A DNA stretch of 64,000 bases, from positions 56,816 through 120,815 of the forward strand of contig NZ_JAPDDP010000015.1 of assembly GCF_027587195.1 (NCBI RefSeq), read 5' to 3'. The notes beneath the pieces are model-generated. The model saw nothing but the letters and a program-made list of their open reading frames with translations, was not told where the DNA came from and did no database searches. The stretch's first letter is position 1; the number at the start of each line of letters is the position of its first letter. Both the position numbers and the translations under genes were made by a program. This stretch comes from Solirubrobacter phytolaccae (lineage in GTDB: Bacteria; Actinomycetota; Thermoleophilia; Solirubrobacterales; Solirubrobacteraceae). This document shows positions 25,886 through 34,099 of the stretch, in pieces.

Positions 25886-26211
25886 CCGCGCGCCACGGTC
25901 GTGCGCACGACGGCGCAGAGCCGGCCCTCGGCGTCCGACACGTCCGTCTCCCACACCGCCGTCGTCCGACCACCGTGCCGCCGTCGGGCGACCACGTTCA
26001 TCGTCCCGCCCAGCACCGGCCGCAGGAACGACGTCTGGTTCGTCACCACCCGCCCGTCGCCCGCGGTCAACGCGTCGGCGATCACCGCGTAGACCCCGCC
26101 GTGCACCAGCCCGAGCGGCTGCTTGAGGCCGTCGGTGACCGGCACGCGAGCACGCACCTCGGTCTCCGTGGATGAGTCGATTTCCAGGTCGATCAGCGCA
26201 GATCCGCTCAT
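25882..26211 (-). CDS. PaaI-type hotdog thioesterase
   Basis: 109 residues, short for the family (about 130-140). GLVHGGVYAVIADALT carries the HGG motif of hotdog acyl-CoA thioesterases, and NQTSFLRPVLGGTM the following strand. The N-terminal helix usually before it is reduced. It may hydrolyse aromatic or medium acyl-CoA esters. The stop overlaps the convergent DUF3105-like gene by 4 bases. Confidence 0.85.
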   Translation of the reverse strand: MSGSALIDLEIDSSTETEVRARVPVTDGLKQPLGLVHGGVYAVIADALTAGDGRVVTNQTSFLRPVLGGTMNVVARRRHGGRTTAVWETDVSDAEGRLCAVVRTTVARG

Positions 26212-26235
26212 GGCTTCACTAGGCTACGAGCCCAG

Positions 26236-27300
26236 ATGCCGGCAAGCCGCGCCACCGCGTTCGACAGGCTGGCGCCCGATCAGCGCGCCGCCGTGGAGCT
26301 CGTCCTCCGTCAGGGGCGGTCCTACGGCGAGCTGTCCGACCTGCTCGGGATGCCCGAAGAGACGATCCGCGCCCGTGCGCGCGGCGGCGTCGCTACGCTC
26401 GCGCCGGATCTGCCCGCGCCGGGCCGGTCGGGCGAGATCGCCGACTGGCTGCTCGGCCAGCAGTCCGAGGCGCACGCAAAGCGCACGCGCGAGCTGCTGC
26501 TGAGCGACCCGGCGGCGCACACCTGGGCGGCGACGGTCGCCGCGCCGCTGCGCGACACCGCCGGCGGCGAGGCCGTGCCGGAGCTGCCGACGAGCCCCGA
26601 CGCGGAGACGCCGCGCGTCAACGGCAAGAGCCGCCGCGCGGTGACGCGCGACGAGGCCACGCCGACGGACCGCGAGGCGGCGCGCGACGAGACCGCGCCG
26701 ACACCCCGCGCCGACCAGGCCGGTGAAGACGCGGACGCGCCCGAGCCGCACGCGCCCGTCGGCCACGACGGCGGGTCCTCGTCCCGCCTCGGCGGCGCGC
26801 TGCTCATCGGCGCGGCCGTCGTGATCGTCGCTGCGGTGATCGCGTTCGTGTTCCTCCAGGGCGACGACGAGCCGGAGACCGCGGCCACGGGCGACACGCC
26901 GACCGCGACCGCGACGCCCGCCACCACGGCGGTCGGCTCCAACCAGTTCGCACTGCGCGGCCCGGCCGGGTCCAGCTCGATCGCCCTGGCGCAGATCTTC
27001 GAGGCCCAGGACAAGACGGTGCGCTTCGCGCTCGCCGGGCAGGGCGTCGCGCCGAACGCCGACGGCGAGCGGTACTCGATCTGGCTCACCCGCCAGGACG
27101 GCAAGCCGCTGCTGCTGGGCGACGTCAACGAGCCGGTAGCTGAGAACGGCGAGCTGACGGCGGCCGGCCCGGGCAACGACGACGCGCCGAAGTTCCTCGA
27201 GTGGCTGCAGACCTACGACGCCATGGCGATCACCCTTGACGAAAAGGGCGCCAAGGAGCCGGGCAAGGTCATCCTCACCGGCACCTTGCCGCGCGGTTAG
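26236..27300 (+). CDS. Membrane-tethered sigma-4-like protein with RskA-like outer domain
   Basis: 354 residues. Residues 5-60 look like sigma-70 region 4 without region 2: LAPDQRAAVELVLRQGRSYG, then LSDLLGMPEETIRARARGG. A long charged, probably unfolded stretch (80-185) leads to one helix at about 190-212 (GGALLIGAAVVIVAAVIAFVF). After a Thr-Ala linker the outer domain (about 235-354) has YSIWLTRQDGKPLLLGDV and GKVILTGTLP, which resembles the RskA anti-sigma-K C-terminal domain. It may be a membrane-bound transcription regulator or an odd anti-sigma factor. Such proteins recur in this lineage as far as I recall. Confidence 0.65.
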   Translation: MPASRATAFDRLAPDQRAAVELVLRQGRSYGELSDLLGMPEETIRARARGGVATLAPDLPAPGRSGEIADWLLGQQSEAHAKRTRELLLSDPAAHTWAATVAAPLRDTAGGEAVPELPTSPDAETPRVNGKSRRAVTRDEATPTDREAARDETAPTPRADQAGEDADAPEPHAPVGHDGGSSSRLGGALLIGAAVVIVAAVIAFVFLQGDDEPETAATGDTPTATATPATTAVGSNQFALRGPAGSSSIALAQIFEAQDKTVRFALAGQGVAPNADGERYSIWLTRQDGKPLLLGDVNEPVAENGELTAAGPGNDDAPKFLEWLQTYDAMAITLDEKGAKEPGKVILTGTLPRG

Positions 27301-28850
27301 TCGACGAGCAGCTTGCCGGGGTTCATGACCCCGGCCGGGTCGCAGCGCGTCTTGACCGTGCGCAGCAGCTCGATGCCCAGCTCGCCGATCTCCTCGCCCA
27401 GGTAGGGCGCGTGGTCGCGGCCGACCGCGTGGTGGTGCGTGATCGTCCCACCGGCGCTCACGATCGCGCGTGAGGCTGCGTCCTTGAACGCGCCCCACTG
27501 CGCGACCGGATCGTCCGACTGCGCGCCGAGCACCGTGAAGTACAGCGACGCGCCGGTCGGGTACAGGTGCGAGATGTGGCAGCCGACGTGCAGGCCCGGC
27601 AGCGCCGCCAGCACGGCGCGGTAGAGCCGCTCGAGGTTCGACCACGTCGTCGCCGTCTCAATCGTCTCGACGAGCACGCCGCGGTCCATCAGGTCATCAC
27701 GCAGGTGCGGCCCGGCGAAGCGCGACTTCTCCCACGCGTGGCCCGGCGCCGGGCCCAGCGGCAGCGCGCCGCCGCGGATGAGCTTGCGCGCGGCGCTGGC
27801 CCGCCCCGTCGCGCCCTGCCAGCCGCACACCAGCAGGCAGCGCCCGCCCAGCAGTCGACGGCCCACGGTTCCCGTCCCGGCCAACGCCAACGACGTCCGC
27901 GTCTCCTCCTCGTCGGACAGCCGCGCGATGTCCGGCGCGATCCCGTCCTGCTCCAGTGCCCGCAGCAGCTCGGCGCCCGCCAGGAACGACTCCACCGACC
28001 AGGCGTCGTAGGACGCCTCGACCCGCCGCCGCACGCGCAGCGCGACCGACGTGATCACGCCCAGCGTCCCCTCGGACCCCAGCACGAGCTCCCGCAGCGC
28101 AGGACCGGCAGCCGAGCCGGGAGCGTCCAGCGTCGACAGCGACCCCACCGGCGTCACGCACGACAGCGCCACGACCTGCTCGTCGATCCGCCCGTGCCCG
28201 GTGGACGTCTGCCCGGCCGAGCGCGTCGCCGCGCAGCCGCCGACCGTCGCCCACTCGTACGACTGCGGCACGTGTCCCAAAGCCAGGCCCTGGGCCCGCA
28301 ACGCGGCATCGGCCTCGGGCAGCCGGATGCCCGGCTCGAACACGGCGACGAGCGACCACGGATCGATCGAGACCACGCGATCGAGCCGGCCCAGGTCCAA
28401 CGAGACCAACGCCGAGCACCGGCCCCGCTCCCCCGCGAGCCCGCCGACGACGCTCGTCCCGCCGCCGAACGGCACGACCGCTACGCCGTACTCCGAGCAC
28501 AGCTGCAACACCGAGGCCACGGCGCGCGCGTCGGCAGGAACCACGACGGCGTCCGGGGCGGAAGCGAAGTCGCCGGACCGCGAAGCCAGCAGGTCCAGGT
28601 ACGACTTCCCGCGCGAGCGGAGCACCCGCGCCTCCACGTCCTCGCGCACCTCGGCGACCGCTTGCAGCCGCTCCCGCAACGCGGCGGGCAGCGCGGACGG
28701 CGGCAGCGCCACCGCGTCGAGCTCGACCGGCCGCGAGACGATCTCGCCCGAGACGCCGATCTCCTCGCGCAGCAGCTCACCCGCGTGCTCGGGCAGCGAC
28801 GGCCCGGCACCGGGCTCGCCCCAGCCCCAGAAGACCTGCTCGCGCCGCAC
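27297..28850 (-). CDS. FAD-linked oxidase, alkyl-DHAP-synthase-like
   Basis: 517 residues from a GTG overlapping the apt stop as TAGTG. The PCMH-type FAD-binding domain (about 75-255) has VVPFGGGTSVVGG and ELVLGSEGTLGVIT. The C-terminal cap covers about 260-517, with GTITHHHAVGRDHAPYL, like the HHH loop of alkyldihydroxyacetonephosphate synthase, and the closing DPAGVMNPGKLL. It may make ether-lipid precursors or oxidise a hydroxy-acid. Convergent with the tethered sigma-4-like gene (4-base overlap). Confidence 0.85.
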   Translation of the reverse strand: MRREQVFWGWGEPGAGPSLPEHAGELLREEIGVSGEIVSRPVELDAVALPPSALPAALRERLQAVAEVREDVEARVLRSRGKSYLDLLASRSGDFASAPDAVVVPADARAVASVLQLCSEYGVAVVPFGGGTSVVGGLAGERGRCSALVSLDLGRLDRVVSIDPWSLVAVFEPGIRLPEADAALRAQGLALGHVPQSYEWATVGGCAATRSAGQTSTGHGRIDEQVVALSCVTPVGSLSTLDAPGSAAGPALRELVLGSEGTLGVITSVALRVRRRVEASYDAWSVESFLAGAELLRALEQDGIAPDIARLSDEEETRTSLALAGTGTVGRRLLGGRCLLVCGWQGATGRASAARKLIRGGALPLGPAPGHAWEKSRFAGPHLRDDLMDRGVLVETIETATTWSNLERLYRAVLAALPGLHVGCHISHLYPTGASLYFTVLGAQSDDPVAQWGAFKDAASRAIVSAGGTITHHHAVGRDHAPYLGEEIGELGIELLRTVKTRCDPAGVMNPGKLLVD

Positions 28851-29371
28851 TACTCGCCTGAGTAGGCGATCAGCGTCTGCACGTCGATCCCGTCGAGCGT
28901 CGAGCGCCCGTTCAGGAACGCCAGCTCGACCAGGAAGCCGAACCCGGCGACGACCGCGCCGCGCCCCTGCACCAGATCGACCAGCGCCCGCGCCGTTCCG
29001 CCCGTGGCGAGCAGGTCGTCGTGCAACAGGACCCGCGCGCCGCCCTCCAGCGCGTCGGCGTGCATCTCCAGCGCGTCCACGCCGTACTCGAGGATGTACT
29101 CGGCCGACACGGTCTCCCCCGGCAGCTTGCCGGGCTTGCGGGCCGGCACGAAGCCGACGCCGAGCTCCCGCGCCAGCGCGCCCCCGAGGATGAACCCGCG
29201 CGCCTCGGCGGCCACAACGAGGTCCACGTTCAACGGCCGCGCCCACGCCGCCAGGGCCGCCACCGCGGCATCCAGCGCCGCCGGGTCGAGCAGCAGCGGC
29301 GTGATGTCCTTGAAGACGATCCCCGGCTTGGGGAAGTCCGGGATGTCCCGGATGTACGCCTTGAAATTCAT
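28850..29371 (-). CDS. apt: Adenine phosphoribosyltransferase
   Basis: 173 residues, normal length. MNFKAYIRDIPDFPKPGIVF is the typical start, EARGFILGGALA the conserved loop near residue 58, and VLLHDDLLATGGTA near residue 118 the PRPP-binding motif. It salvages adenine to AMP using PRPP. The gene lies between ftsR (ATGA overlap upstream) and the FAD oxidase (TAGTG overlap downstream). Confidence 0.95.
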   Translation of the reverse strand: MNFKAYIRDIPDFPKPGIVFKDITPLLLDPAALDAAVAALAAWARPLNVDLVVAAEARGFILGGALARELGVGFVPARKPGKLPGETVSAEYILEYGVDALEMHADALEGGARVLLHDDLLATGGTARALVDLVQGRGAVVAGFGFLVELAFLNGRSTLDGIDVQTLIAYSGE

Positions 29372-30156
29372 CCGGTGGTCCGTCGGAGATCCCGGACCAG
29401 CAGCAGGTGCTTCAGGTGCGAGGCGACCGCGGCCAGGTTCTCCAGCGCATCCAGCGCCTCACGGCGGCGCTCCGGATTGCGCGAGCGCAGCGATGGGGCG
29501 AGGATCTGGTTCAGCAACGCCGCTTCACGTTCCGCCGAGGACTTGAAGACGCGCAGGTTGCGCCCGGCCACGCCGTACGCGGCCAGCTCACGCACCGCGC
29601 GCACGATCTCGCGGTCGGTCTCGTCGTAGTAGCGCGTGCCGCCCTTCAGCTCGCCCTTGATGATCCCGAAGTCCTCGAGCTCCTGGACGAGGCGCGCCTC
29701 GGCGCCCGTGTCCTCGACGACGTCCTCGAGCGAGTAGGTCGAGCCGCCCGGGCGCACGGACACGGACATGCGGCGCGGCGAGCCACCGGCGGGACGGGCC
29801 GCGGGCGCTGCCCCGTCCGCGGACGCGGGTGCCGCGGCCGAGGAGTCCTCGACCGTCCGGCCCGAGGCCAGCTCCTGCCGGATGACGGCGAGCGGCATGT
29901 ACTCGTCGCGCTGCAGGCGCAGGATCGTCCGCAGCCGCGCCACGTCGGAGGGCGAGTAGAGCCGGTAGCCGCCCGGCGTGCGCCGCGGCGTGACCAGCTT
30001 CTGGTCCTCCAGGTAGCGGATCTTGGAGATCGAGATGTCCGGGAACTCCTGCTGGAGCCCCTTGCAGACCGCCCCGATGGTCAGGGACTTGGCCTGGCGC
30101 GGAGGCTGCTGAATCGGCTGCTCGCTCGCGAGGGCGGCGTCGTCGGTCATGGCCAC
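29368..30156 (-). CDS. ftsR: MerR-family regulator FtsR
   Basis: 262 residues. The N-terminal winged helix (about 25-95) has SISKIRYLEDQKLVTPRRTPGGYRLYS-like features, with the MerR YxxxLVxPxRTxxGxRLY pattern. A second helical region follows a Ser/Ala/Pro linker. It is next to garA, as Rv1828 is to Rv1827 in Mycobacterium tuberculosis, where the Corynebacterium homologue FtsR activates ftsZ. No Cys-rich metal site is seen, so the signal is not a metal. It starts 2 bases after the garA stop. Confidence 0.85.
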   Translation of the reverse strand: MAMTDDAALASEQPIQQPPRQAKSLTIGAVCKGLQQEFPDISISKIRYLEDQKLVTPRRTPGGYRLYSPSDVARLRTILRLQRDEYMPLAVIRQELASGRTVEDSSAAAPASADGAAPAARPAGGSPRRMSVSVRPGGSTYSLEDVVEDTGAEARLVQELEDFGIIKGELKGGTRYYDETDREIVRAVRELAAYGVAGRNLRVFKSSAEREAALLNQILAPSLRSRNPERRREALDALENLAAVASHLKHLLLVRDLRRTTG

Positions 30157-30158
30157 CG

Positions 30159-30635
30159 TCAGCGCGCGAGATAGGTGAGCTTGTACTTGCCGACTTGCAG
30201 CTCGTCGCCGTCGTCGAGCTTGTGCGACTCGATGCGGCGGCGATTGACGTAGGTGCCGTTCAAGGAACCGGAATCATCCAGGAACCAGTGACCGGAGCGT
30301 CGCACGAGCACCGCGTGGTCGCGCGAGACGGTCACGTCGTCCAGGAAGATGGCAGCGTCGGGCGAGCGGCCGATGACCAGCCGGTCGCCCTCGAGCGGGA
30401 ACGACTGACCGACCCGGCCGCCGCCGGAACGAATGACGAGTGCGCCTGTGGCAGCGGCGACATCACCGACGTCGACCGGCTTCAACTCGCCGGTCTTGTC
30501 GTCGATCATGTACGTCGCGGTCGTCGCGTCTTTGTCCCGCGTCTCTTCGCGCACACCGACGTACGCGCCGCAACGCGGGCAATAGTTCGCGCCTTCCGTG
30601 ACGACGAACCCGCATTCAGGGCAATGACGGGCCAA
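30159..30635 (-). CDS. garA: GarA/OdhI-like FHA-domain protein with zinc ribbon
   Basis: 158 residues. The N-terminus has CPECG and CPRCG, a zinc ribbon. The FHA domain (about 65-155) carries LVIGRSPDAAIFLDD, VSRDHAVLV and GSLNGTYVNRR, the phosphothreonine-reading motifs. The TTATY stretch near residue 37 recalls the ETTS phospho-switch of mycobacterial GarA, which controls 2-oxoglutarate metabolism; whether it is phosphorylated is inference. The ribbon sits where mycobacterial GarA has an acidic tail. Confidence 0.82.
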   Translation of the reverse strand: MARHCPECGFVVTEGANYCPRCGAYVGVREETRDKDATTATYMIDDKTGELKPVDVGDVAAATGALVIRSGGGRVGQSFPLEGDRLVIGRSPDAAIFLDDVTVSRDHAVLVRRSGHWFLDDSGSLNGTYVNRRRIESHKLDDGDELQVGKYKLTYLAR

Positions 30636-30658
30636 GCGGCCGGGCCTCCCCGTGCGGG

Positions 30659-30919
30659 TTAGATCGTGTCGTCGCCGGCGCCCGAAGCGCGACCGGCGAG
30701 AATGTCGGTCAAGCGCTGGACGTCAGCACCGGAGATGACTTCCTCGCCGCCCTCGTGCTTCTTGCGGAGGCGATTCACCAGTTCGGCACGGAGGATGTCG
30801 ATCTTGCCGTGCAGGATGCGACGGCGATAGGACACCTCCTGCTCTTCGTCAGTGAGCTGCTGGATGAGGTCCTTGAGCTCCTGGTCGGAGAGTGAACCGA
30901 GATCGGGGAAGGTGTCCAT
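30659..30919 (-). CDS. rsiG: RsiG-like single-motif c-di-GMP anti-sigma factor
   Basis: 86 residues from the ATG at 30919; a TTG at 30985 is in frame but lacks support. The helix reads DEEQEVSYRRRILHGKID, which matches the E(X)3S(X)2R(X)3Q(X)3D c-di-GMP motif of RsiG with His for Gln. Basal actinobacterial RsiG proteins are this short, carry one motif, and form an antiparallel coiled coil as a dimer that holds WhiG-type sigma. WhiG is not in the window. The message has GAGGAGAGG about 14 bases upstream. pgsA stops 62 bases upstream. Confidence 0.65.
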   Translation of the reverse strand: MDTFPDLGSLSDQELKDLIQQLTDEEQEVSYRRRILHGKIDILRAELVNRLRKKHEGGEEVISGADVQRLTDILAGRASGAGDDTI

Positions 30920-30981
30920 CTGTGAGCGAGTCCTCTCCTCTGGGCGACGAGACGGAAGGGGAAGCATAGCGTTCGTAAAGC

Positions 30982-31620
30982 TCAACTAGAGCCTTGGCCT
31001 CGCGCCATGCGGCGACCATCACGAACGTACTGCACGGTTGAGCCGAGTACCAGCACCAACCCGACATAAAGGCACGCTAGCGCGAGCCAATCCACATTGC
31101 ACAGCGCGAAGAACAACGCGCTGAAGACGGGCCACACGCCCCATCGGCCGAGCCAGTTGATCTTGAGATCGACCTTGCGATGAAGCGCGTAACGGGCCAG
31201 CCCGACCATGAACAGCTCCCGGGCCGCCAGGATGGCGAGCGCCCAGCGCGGCAGCAGGTCGAACTTCCAGCACACGATGACGCCCGCGATCACGAGCATC
31301 CGGTCCACGAGCGGGTCCAGGATCGCACCCATCCGCGAGTACTGGCCGGTGACCCGGGCGGCGATGCCGTCCAGGTAGTCGCTCCAGCCGATCACCGCGA
31401 ACAGGACGGCCGGAAGCGCGTCCGTGCCCGACTCCGACTGCAACGCGAGCACCAGGAACACCGGCACCATGAGCAGGCGGACGTAGCCGATCGCGTTCGG
31501 GATCGTCCACGGGCGCAGCGGCGCGCCGGCCACCGTCTCCGGCGGCGGCGGGCCCGAGCGATCGAGCCCGGACAGCCGCCGGAAGGTGAGCTTGGCCTTT
31601 TCTACGGAAGTGTCTTCCAC
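30982..31620 (-). CDS. pgsA: CDP-alcohol phosphatidyltransferase (PgsA-like)
   Basis: 212 residues with about six helices. The signature DG(x2)AR(x8)G(x3)D(x3)D appears as DGIAARVTGQYSRMGAILD, then PLVDR, near residue 87. It transfers a phosphatidyl group from CDP-diacylglycerol to glycerol phosphate or a related alcohol; exact alcohol not certain. Its start overlaps the proS end by 19 bases, so both are cotranscribed. The C-terminus is basic and cytoplasmic. Confidence 0.9.
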   Translation of the reverse strand: MEDTSVEKAKLTFRRLSGLDRSGPPPPETVAGAPLRPWTIPNAIGYVRLLMVPVFLVLALQSESGTDALPAVLFAVIGWSDYLDGIAARVTGQYSRMGAILDPLVDRMLVIAGVIVCWKFDLLPRWALAILAARELFMVGLARYALHRKVDLKINWLGRWGVWPVFSALFFALCNVDWLALACLYVGLVLVLGSTVQYVRDGRRMARGQGSS

Positions 31621-33293
31621 AGCTCGTACGCGGCCTCAGCCGCGCCCTCGAGCGGGACGGAGCGGGTCTCGCGGCCACGCCGGACCTGGGCCTCGACCTC
31701 GCCGGCCTCGATCGTGCGCCGGCCGACCGTGAGCCGCAGCGGGCAGCCGACCAGCTCGGCGTCGGCGAACTTCGCGCCGGGACCGCCGTCACGATCGTCG
31801 TAGACGACGTCCAGGCCGAGCGCCCGCAGCTCCTCGTAGAGCTTCTCCGCGAGCGCGTGCTCGTCCGTGCCCGCCTTGCCGAGGCCGACGAGGTGCACGT
31901 CGAACGGCGACAGCGAACGCGGCCAGGAGATGCCCTTCTCGTCGGCGAACTGCTCGACCGCGGCGGCGCAGATGCGCGCCGGGCCGATGCCGTAAGAGCC
32001 CATCCAGACCGGCTTGGAGTTGCCGTCCTCGTCGAGGAAGGTCGCGCCGAGCGGGACGGAGTAGCGGGTGCCGAGCTTGAAGATGTTGCCGATCTCGATC
32101 GCGGGCTCGATCCGGATCTCGTGGCCGTCGACGGTGTCCCCCGCCTCGACGTTGCGCACGTCGACCAGCGTCGACTCGAAGTCGCGCTTGGGGTTGACGC
32201 CACGCACGTGCTTGTCCGCCTCGTTCGCGCCGGCGATGTAGGAGTCGCCGTCCAGCGCGGAGTCGAGCAGGATCGGCACGCCGGACACGCCGACCGGGCC
32301 GATGTAGCCGGCCGGGCCGATCCTGTCCGCGAACTCGGCCTCGTGGGCCGGGCGGAACGCCGCGCCGAGCGCGTTGCCGAGCTTGATCTCGTTGACGCGA
32401 TGGTCGCCGCGGACGAGCACGAGCCGCAGCTCGTCCTCGCCGACGATGATCGGGAACGCCTTGATCAGCGCGCCCGCGGGCACGCCCGCCAGCTGCGACA
32501 CGGCCTCGATCGTGGTCGCGCCCGGCGTCTCGAACACCTCGGGCGCGTCCAGCGCGGCCGGCAGCTCCACGGGCTTCGGGGTGGCGGCCGCCACCTCGAC
32601 GTTGGCCGCGTAGCCCGGCGCGAGCGCGACGTCGTTCTCGCCCGCGGGACACGGCGCCATGTACTCGTGGGCGCCGGTGCCGCCCATCATGCCGACGTCC
32701 GAGTCCACCCGGTACCACTCGAGCCCGCAGCGGTCGAAGATCTTGTCGTAGGCCTCGCGGTGCTTCTCGTAGCCCACGTCCAGGCCCGCGGCGTCGCGGT
32801 CGAACGTGTACGAGTCCTTCATGATGAACTCGCGGGTCCGGAGCACGCCGGCGCGCGGACGCGGCTCGTCGCGCTCCTTGACCTGGAAGTGGTAGAGGAT
32901 CTGCGGCAGGTCGCGGTAGGACCGCACGACCTGGGCCACGTGCGTGGTGACGATCTCCTCGTGCGTCATCGCCAGCACCATGTCCGCGCCGCGGCGATCC
33001 TTCAGGCGGAACAGCTCGCCGCCGATCGCGTCGTAGCGGCCCGACTTCTGCCAGATCTCCGCCGGGTTCAGGACCGGCATCAGCATCTCCTGGGCGCCGA
33101 TCGCGTCCAGCTCCTCGCGGATGATCTGAACGGCCTTCTGATGCGCGCGGTAGCCCGCCGGGAGCCAGCTCCACAGGCCGGCGCCGACCTGCCGGATCAT
33201 GCCGGCACGGACGAGCAGCTTGTGCGAGAGCGCTTCCGCGTCGGCAGGCGGCTGCTTCTCGGTGGGAAGGAAGTACTGGCTCAGTCGGGTCAT
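31602..33293 (-). CDS. proS: Prolyl-tRNA synthetase, bacterial type
   Basis: 563 residues: class II catalytic core (1-215, TREFIMKDSYTFD), YbaK-like insertion domain (about 230-380) that edits mischarged alanine, then motif 3 and the anticodon-binding domain (about 460-563). MTRLSQYFLPTEK and LVRAGMIRQVGAGLWSWLPAG are typical of the bacterial form. It charges tRNA-Pro. In many bacteria proS follows ispG; here they are about 5 kb apart, separated by plus-strand genes. Confidence 0.96.
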   Translation of the reverse strand: MTRLSQYFLPTEKQPPADAEALSHKLLVRAGMIRQVGAGLWSWLPAGYRAHQKAVQIIREELDAIGAQEMLMPVLNPAEIWQKSGRYDAIGGELFRLKDRRGADMVLAMTHEEIVTTHVAQVVRSYRDLPQILYHFQVKERDEPRPRAGVLRTREFIMKDSYTFDRDAAGLDVGYEKHREAYDKIFDRCGLEWYRVDSDVGMMGGTGAHEYMAPCPAGENDVALAPGYAANVEVAAATPKPVELPAALDAPEVFETPGATTIEAVSQLAGVPAGALIKAFPIIVGEDELRLVLVRGDHRVNEIKLGNALGAAFRPAHEAEFADRIGPAGYIGPVGVSGVPILLDSALDGDSYIAGANEADKHVRGVNPKRDFESTLVDVRNVEAGDTVDGHEIRIEPAIEIGNIFKLGTRYSVPLGATFLDEDGNSKPVWMGSYGIGPARICAAAVEQFADEKGISWPRSLSPFDVHLVGLGKAGTDEHALAEKLYEELRALGLDVVYDDRDGGPGAKFADAELVGCPLRLTVGRRTIEAGEVEAQVRRGRETRSVPLEGAAEAAYELWKTLP

Positions 33294-33394
33294 AGCGAGG
33301 CCCGAAGCCTAGTGCCCGGGGGTTACGGACCGGCGCTCGGTGATAGAACGCAGGGACCGACGCAGAGTTCGAACCCGCCGGGAGGCATGTCCCA

Positions 33395-34000
33395 ATGGCT
33401 TACGAAGTTCCCGCACTGCCCTACGCGTACGACGCGCTCGAGCCGCACATCGACAAAGAGACGATGACGGTGCACCACGACAAGCACCATCAGGCGTACG
33501 TCGACAAGGTCAACGCCGCGCTCGAAGGCACTGAGTGGGCCGACAAGCCGATCGAGGAAGTTCTCAAGAACCTCGATTCGCTGCCCGCCGACAAGCAGGC
33601 GGCCGTCCGCAACAACGGCGGCGGCCACTACAACCACGCGCTGTTCTGGGAGTGGCTCTCCCCGGACGGTGGCGGCGAGCCCACGGGCGAGCTGGCCGAC
33701 GCGATCAACGCCGCCTTCGGGTCCTTCGACGACTTCAAGGCGAAGTTCAAGGACGCCGGCATCACCCAGTTCGGCTCCGGCTGGGCCTGGCTCGTCCACG
33801 ACGGCTCCGGCCTCGCGGTCACCAAGACCCCGAACCAGGACACGCCGCTCTCGGCCGGCCAGACGCCGCTGCTGGGCGCCGACGTCTGGGAGCACGCGTA
33901 CTACCTCAAGTACCAGAACAAGCGCCCGGACTACCTGGACGCCTTCTGGAACGTCGTGAACTGGGCCAAGGTCGCGGAGCTGTACGCCGCCGCCAAGTAA
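33395..34000 (+). CDS. Superoxide dismutase (Fe/Mn)
   Basis: 201 residues, full length. Metal ligands lie in [12 protein letters not shown] (His26 region), [12 protein letters not shown], and [15 protein letters not shown] (Asp and His). The family dismutates superoxide to peroxide and oxygen in the cytoplasm. Fe versus Mn cannot be told safely; [15 protein letters not shown] and QNKRPDYL fit either. The ATG follows GGGAGG 9 bases away. Confidence 0.95.
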   Translation: MAYEVPALPYAYDALEPHIDKETMTVHHDKHHQAYVDKVNAALEGTEWADKPIEEVLKNLDSLPADKQAAVRNNGGGHYNHALFWEWLSPDGGGEPTGELADAINAAFGSFDDFKAKFKDAGITQFGSGWAWLVHDGSGLAVTKTPNQDTPLSAGQTPLLGADVWEHAYYLKYQNKRPDYLDAFWNVVNWAKVAELYAAAK

Positions 34001-34012
34001 GAGGCGAGCCGC

Positions 34013-34063
34013 GCTAGCCGGCTAGCGCCGGCTGGCTTGGGTCGCGCGAATCGCTTCGCGATT
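34013..34063. terminator. Palindrome and hairpin after superoxide dismutase
   Basis: GCTAGCCGGCTAGC (34013-34026) is a perfect 14-bp palindrome just after the sod stop, and AATCGC-TTC-GCGATT (34049-34063) a 6-bp stem with a 3-base loop. They lie in the 99-base gap before the glycosidase-like genes. No T-run follows either, so termination is only likely. Confidence 0.4.
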
Positions 34064-34099
34064 GCTGCACCGCAACTCCCGTCCGGGCGGGGCGTTGGA

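Noticed and set aside
33361..33395. tRNA T-arm-like sequence GAGTTCGAACCCG
   Set aside because: No matching acceptor stem, D-arm or anticodon arm can be drawn around it, and the flanking bases do not pair. It is the superoxide dismutase leader.
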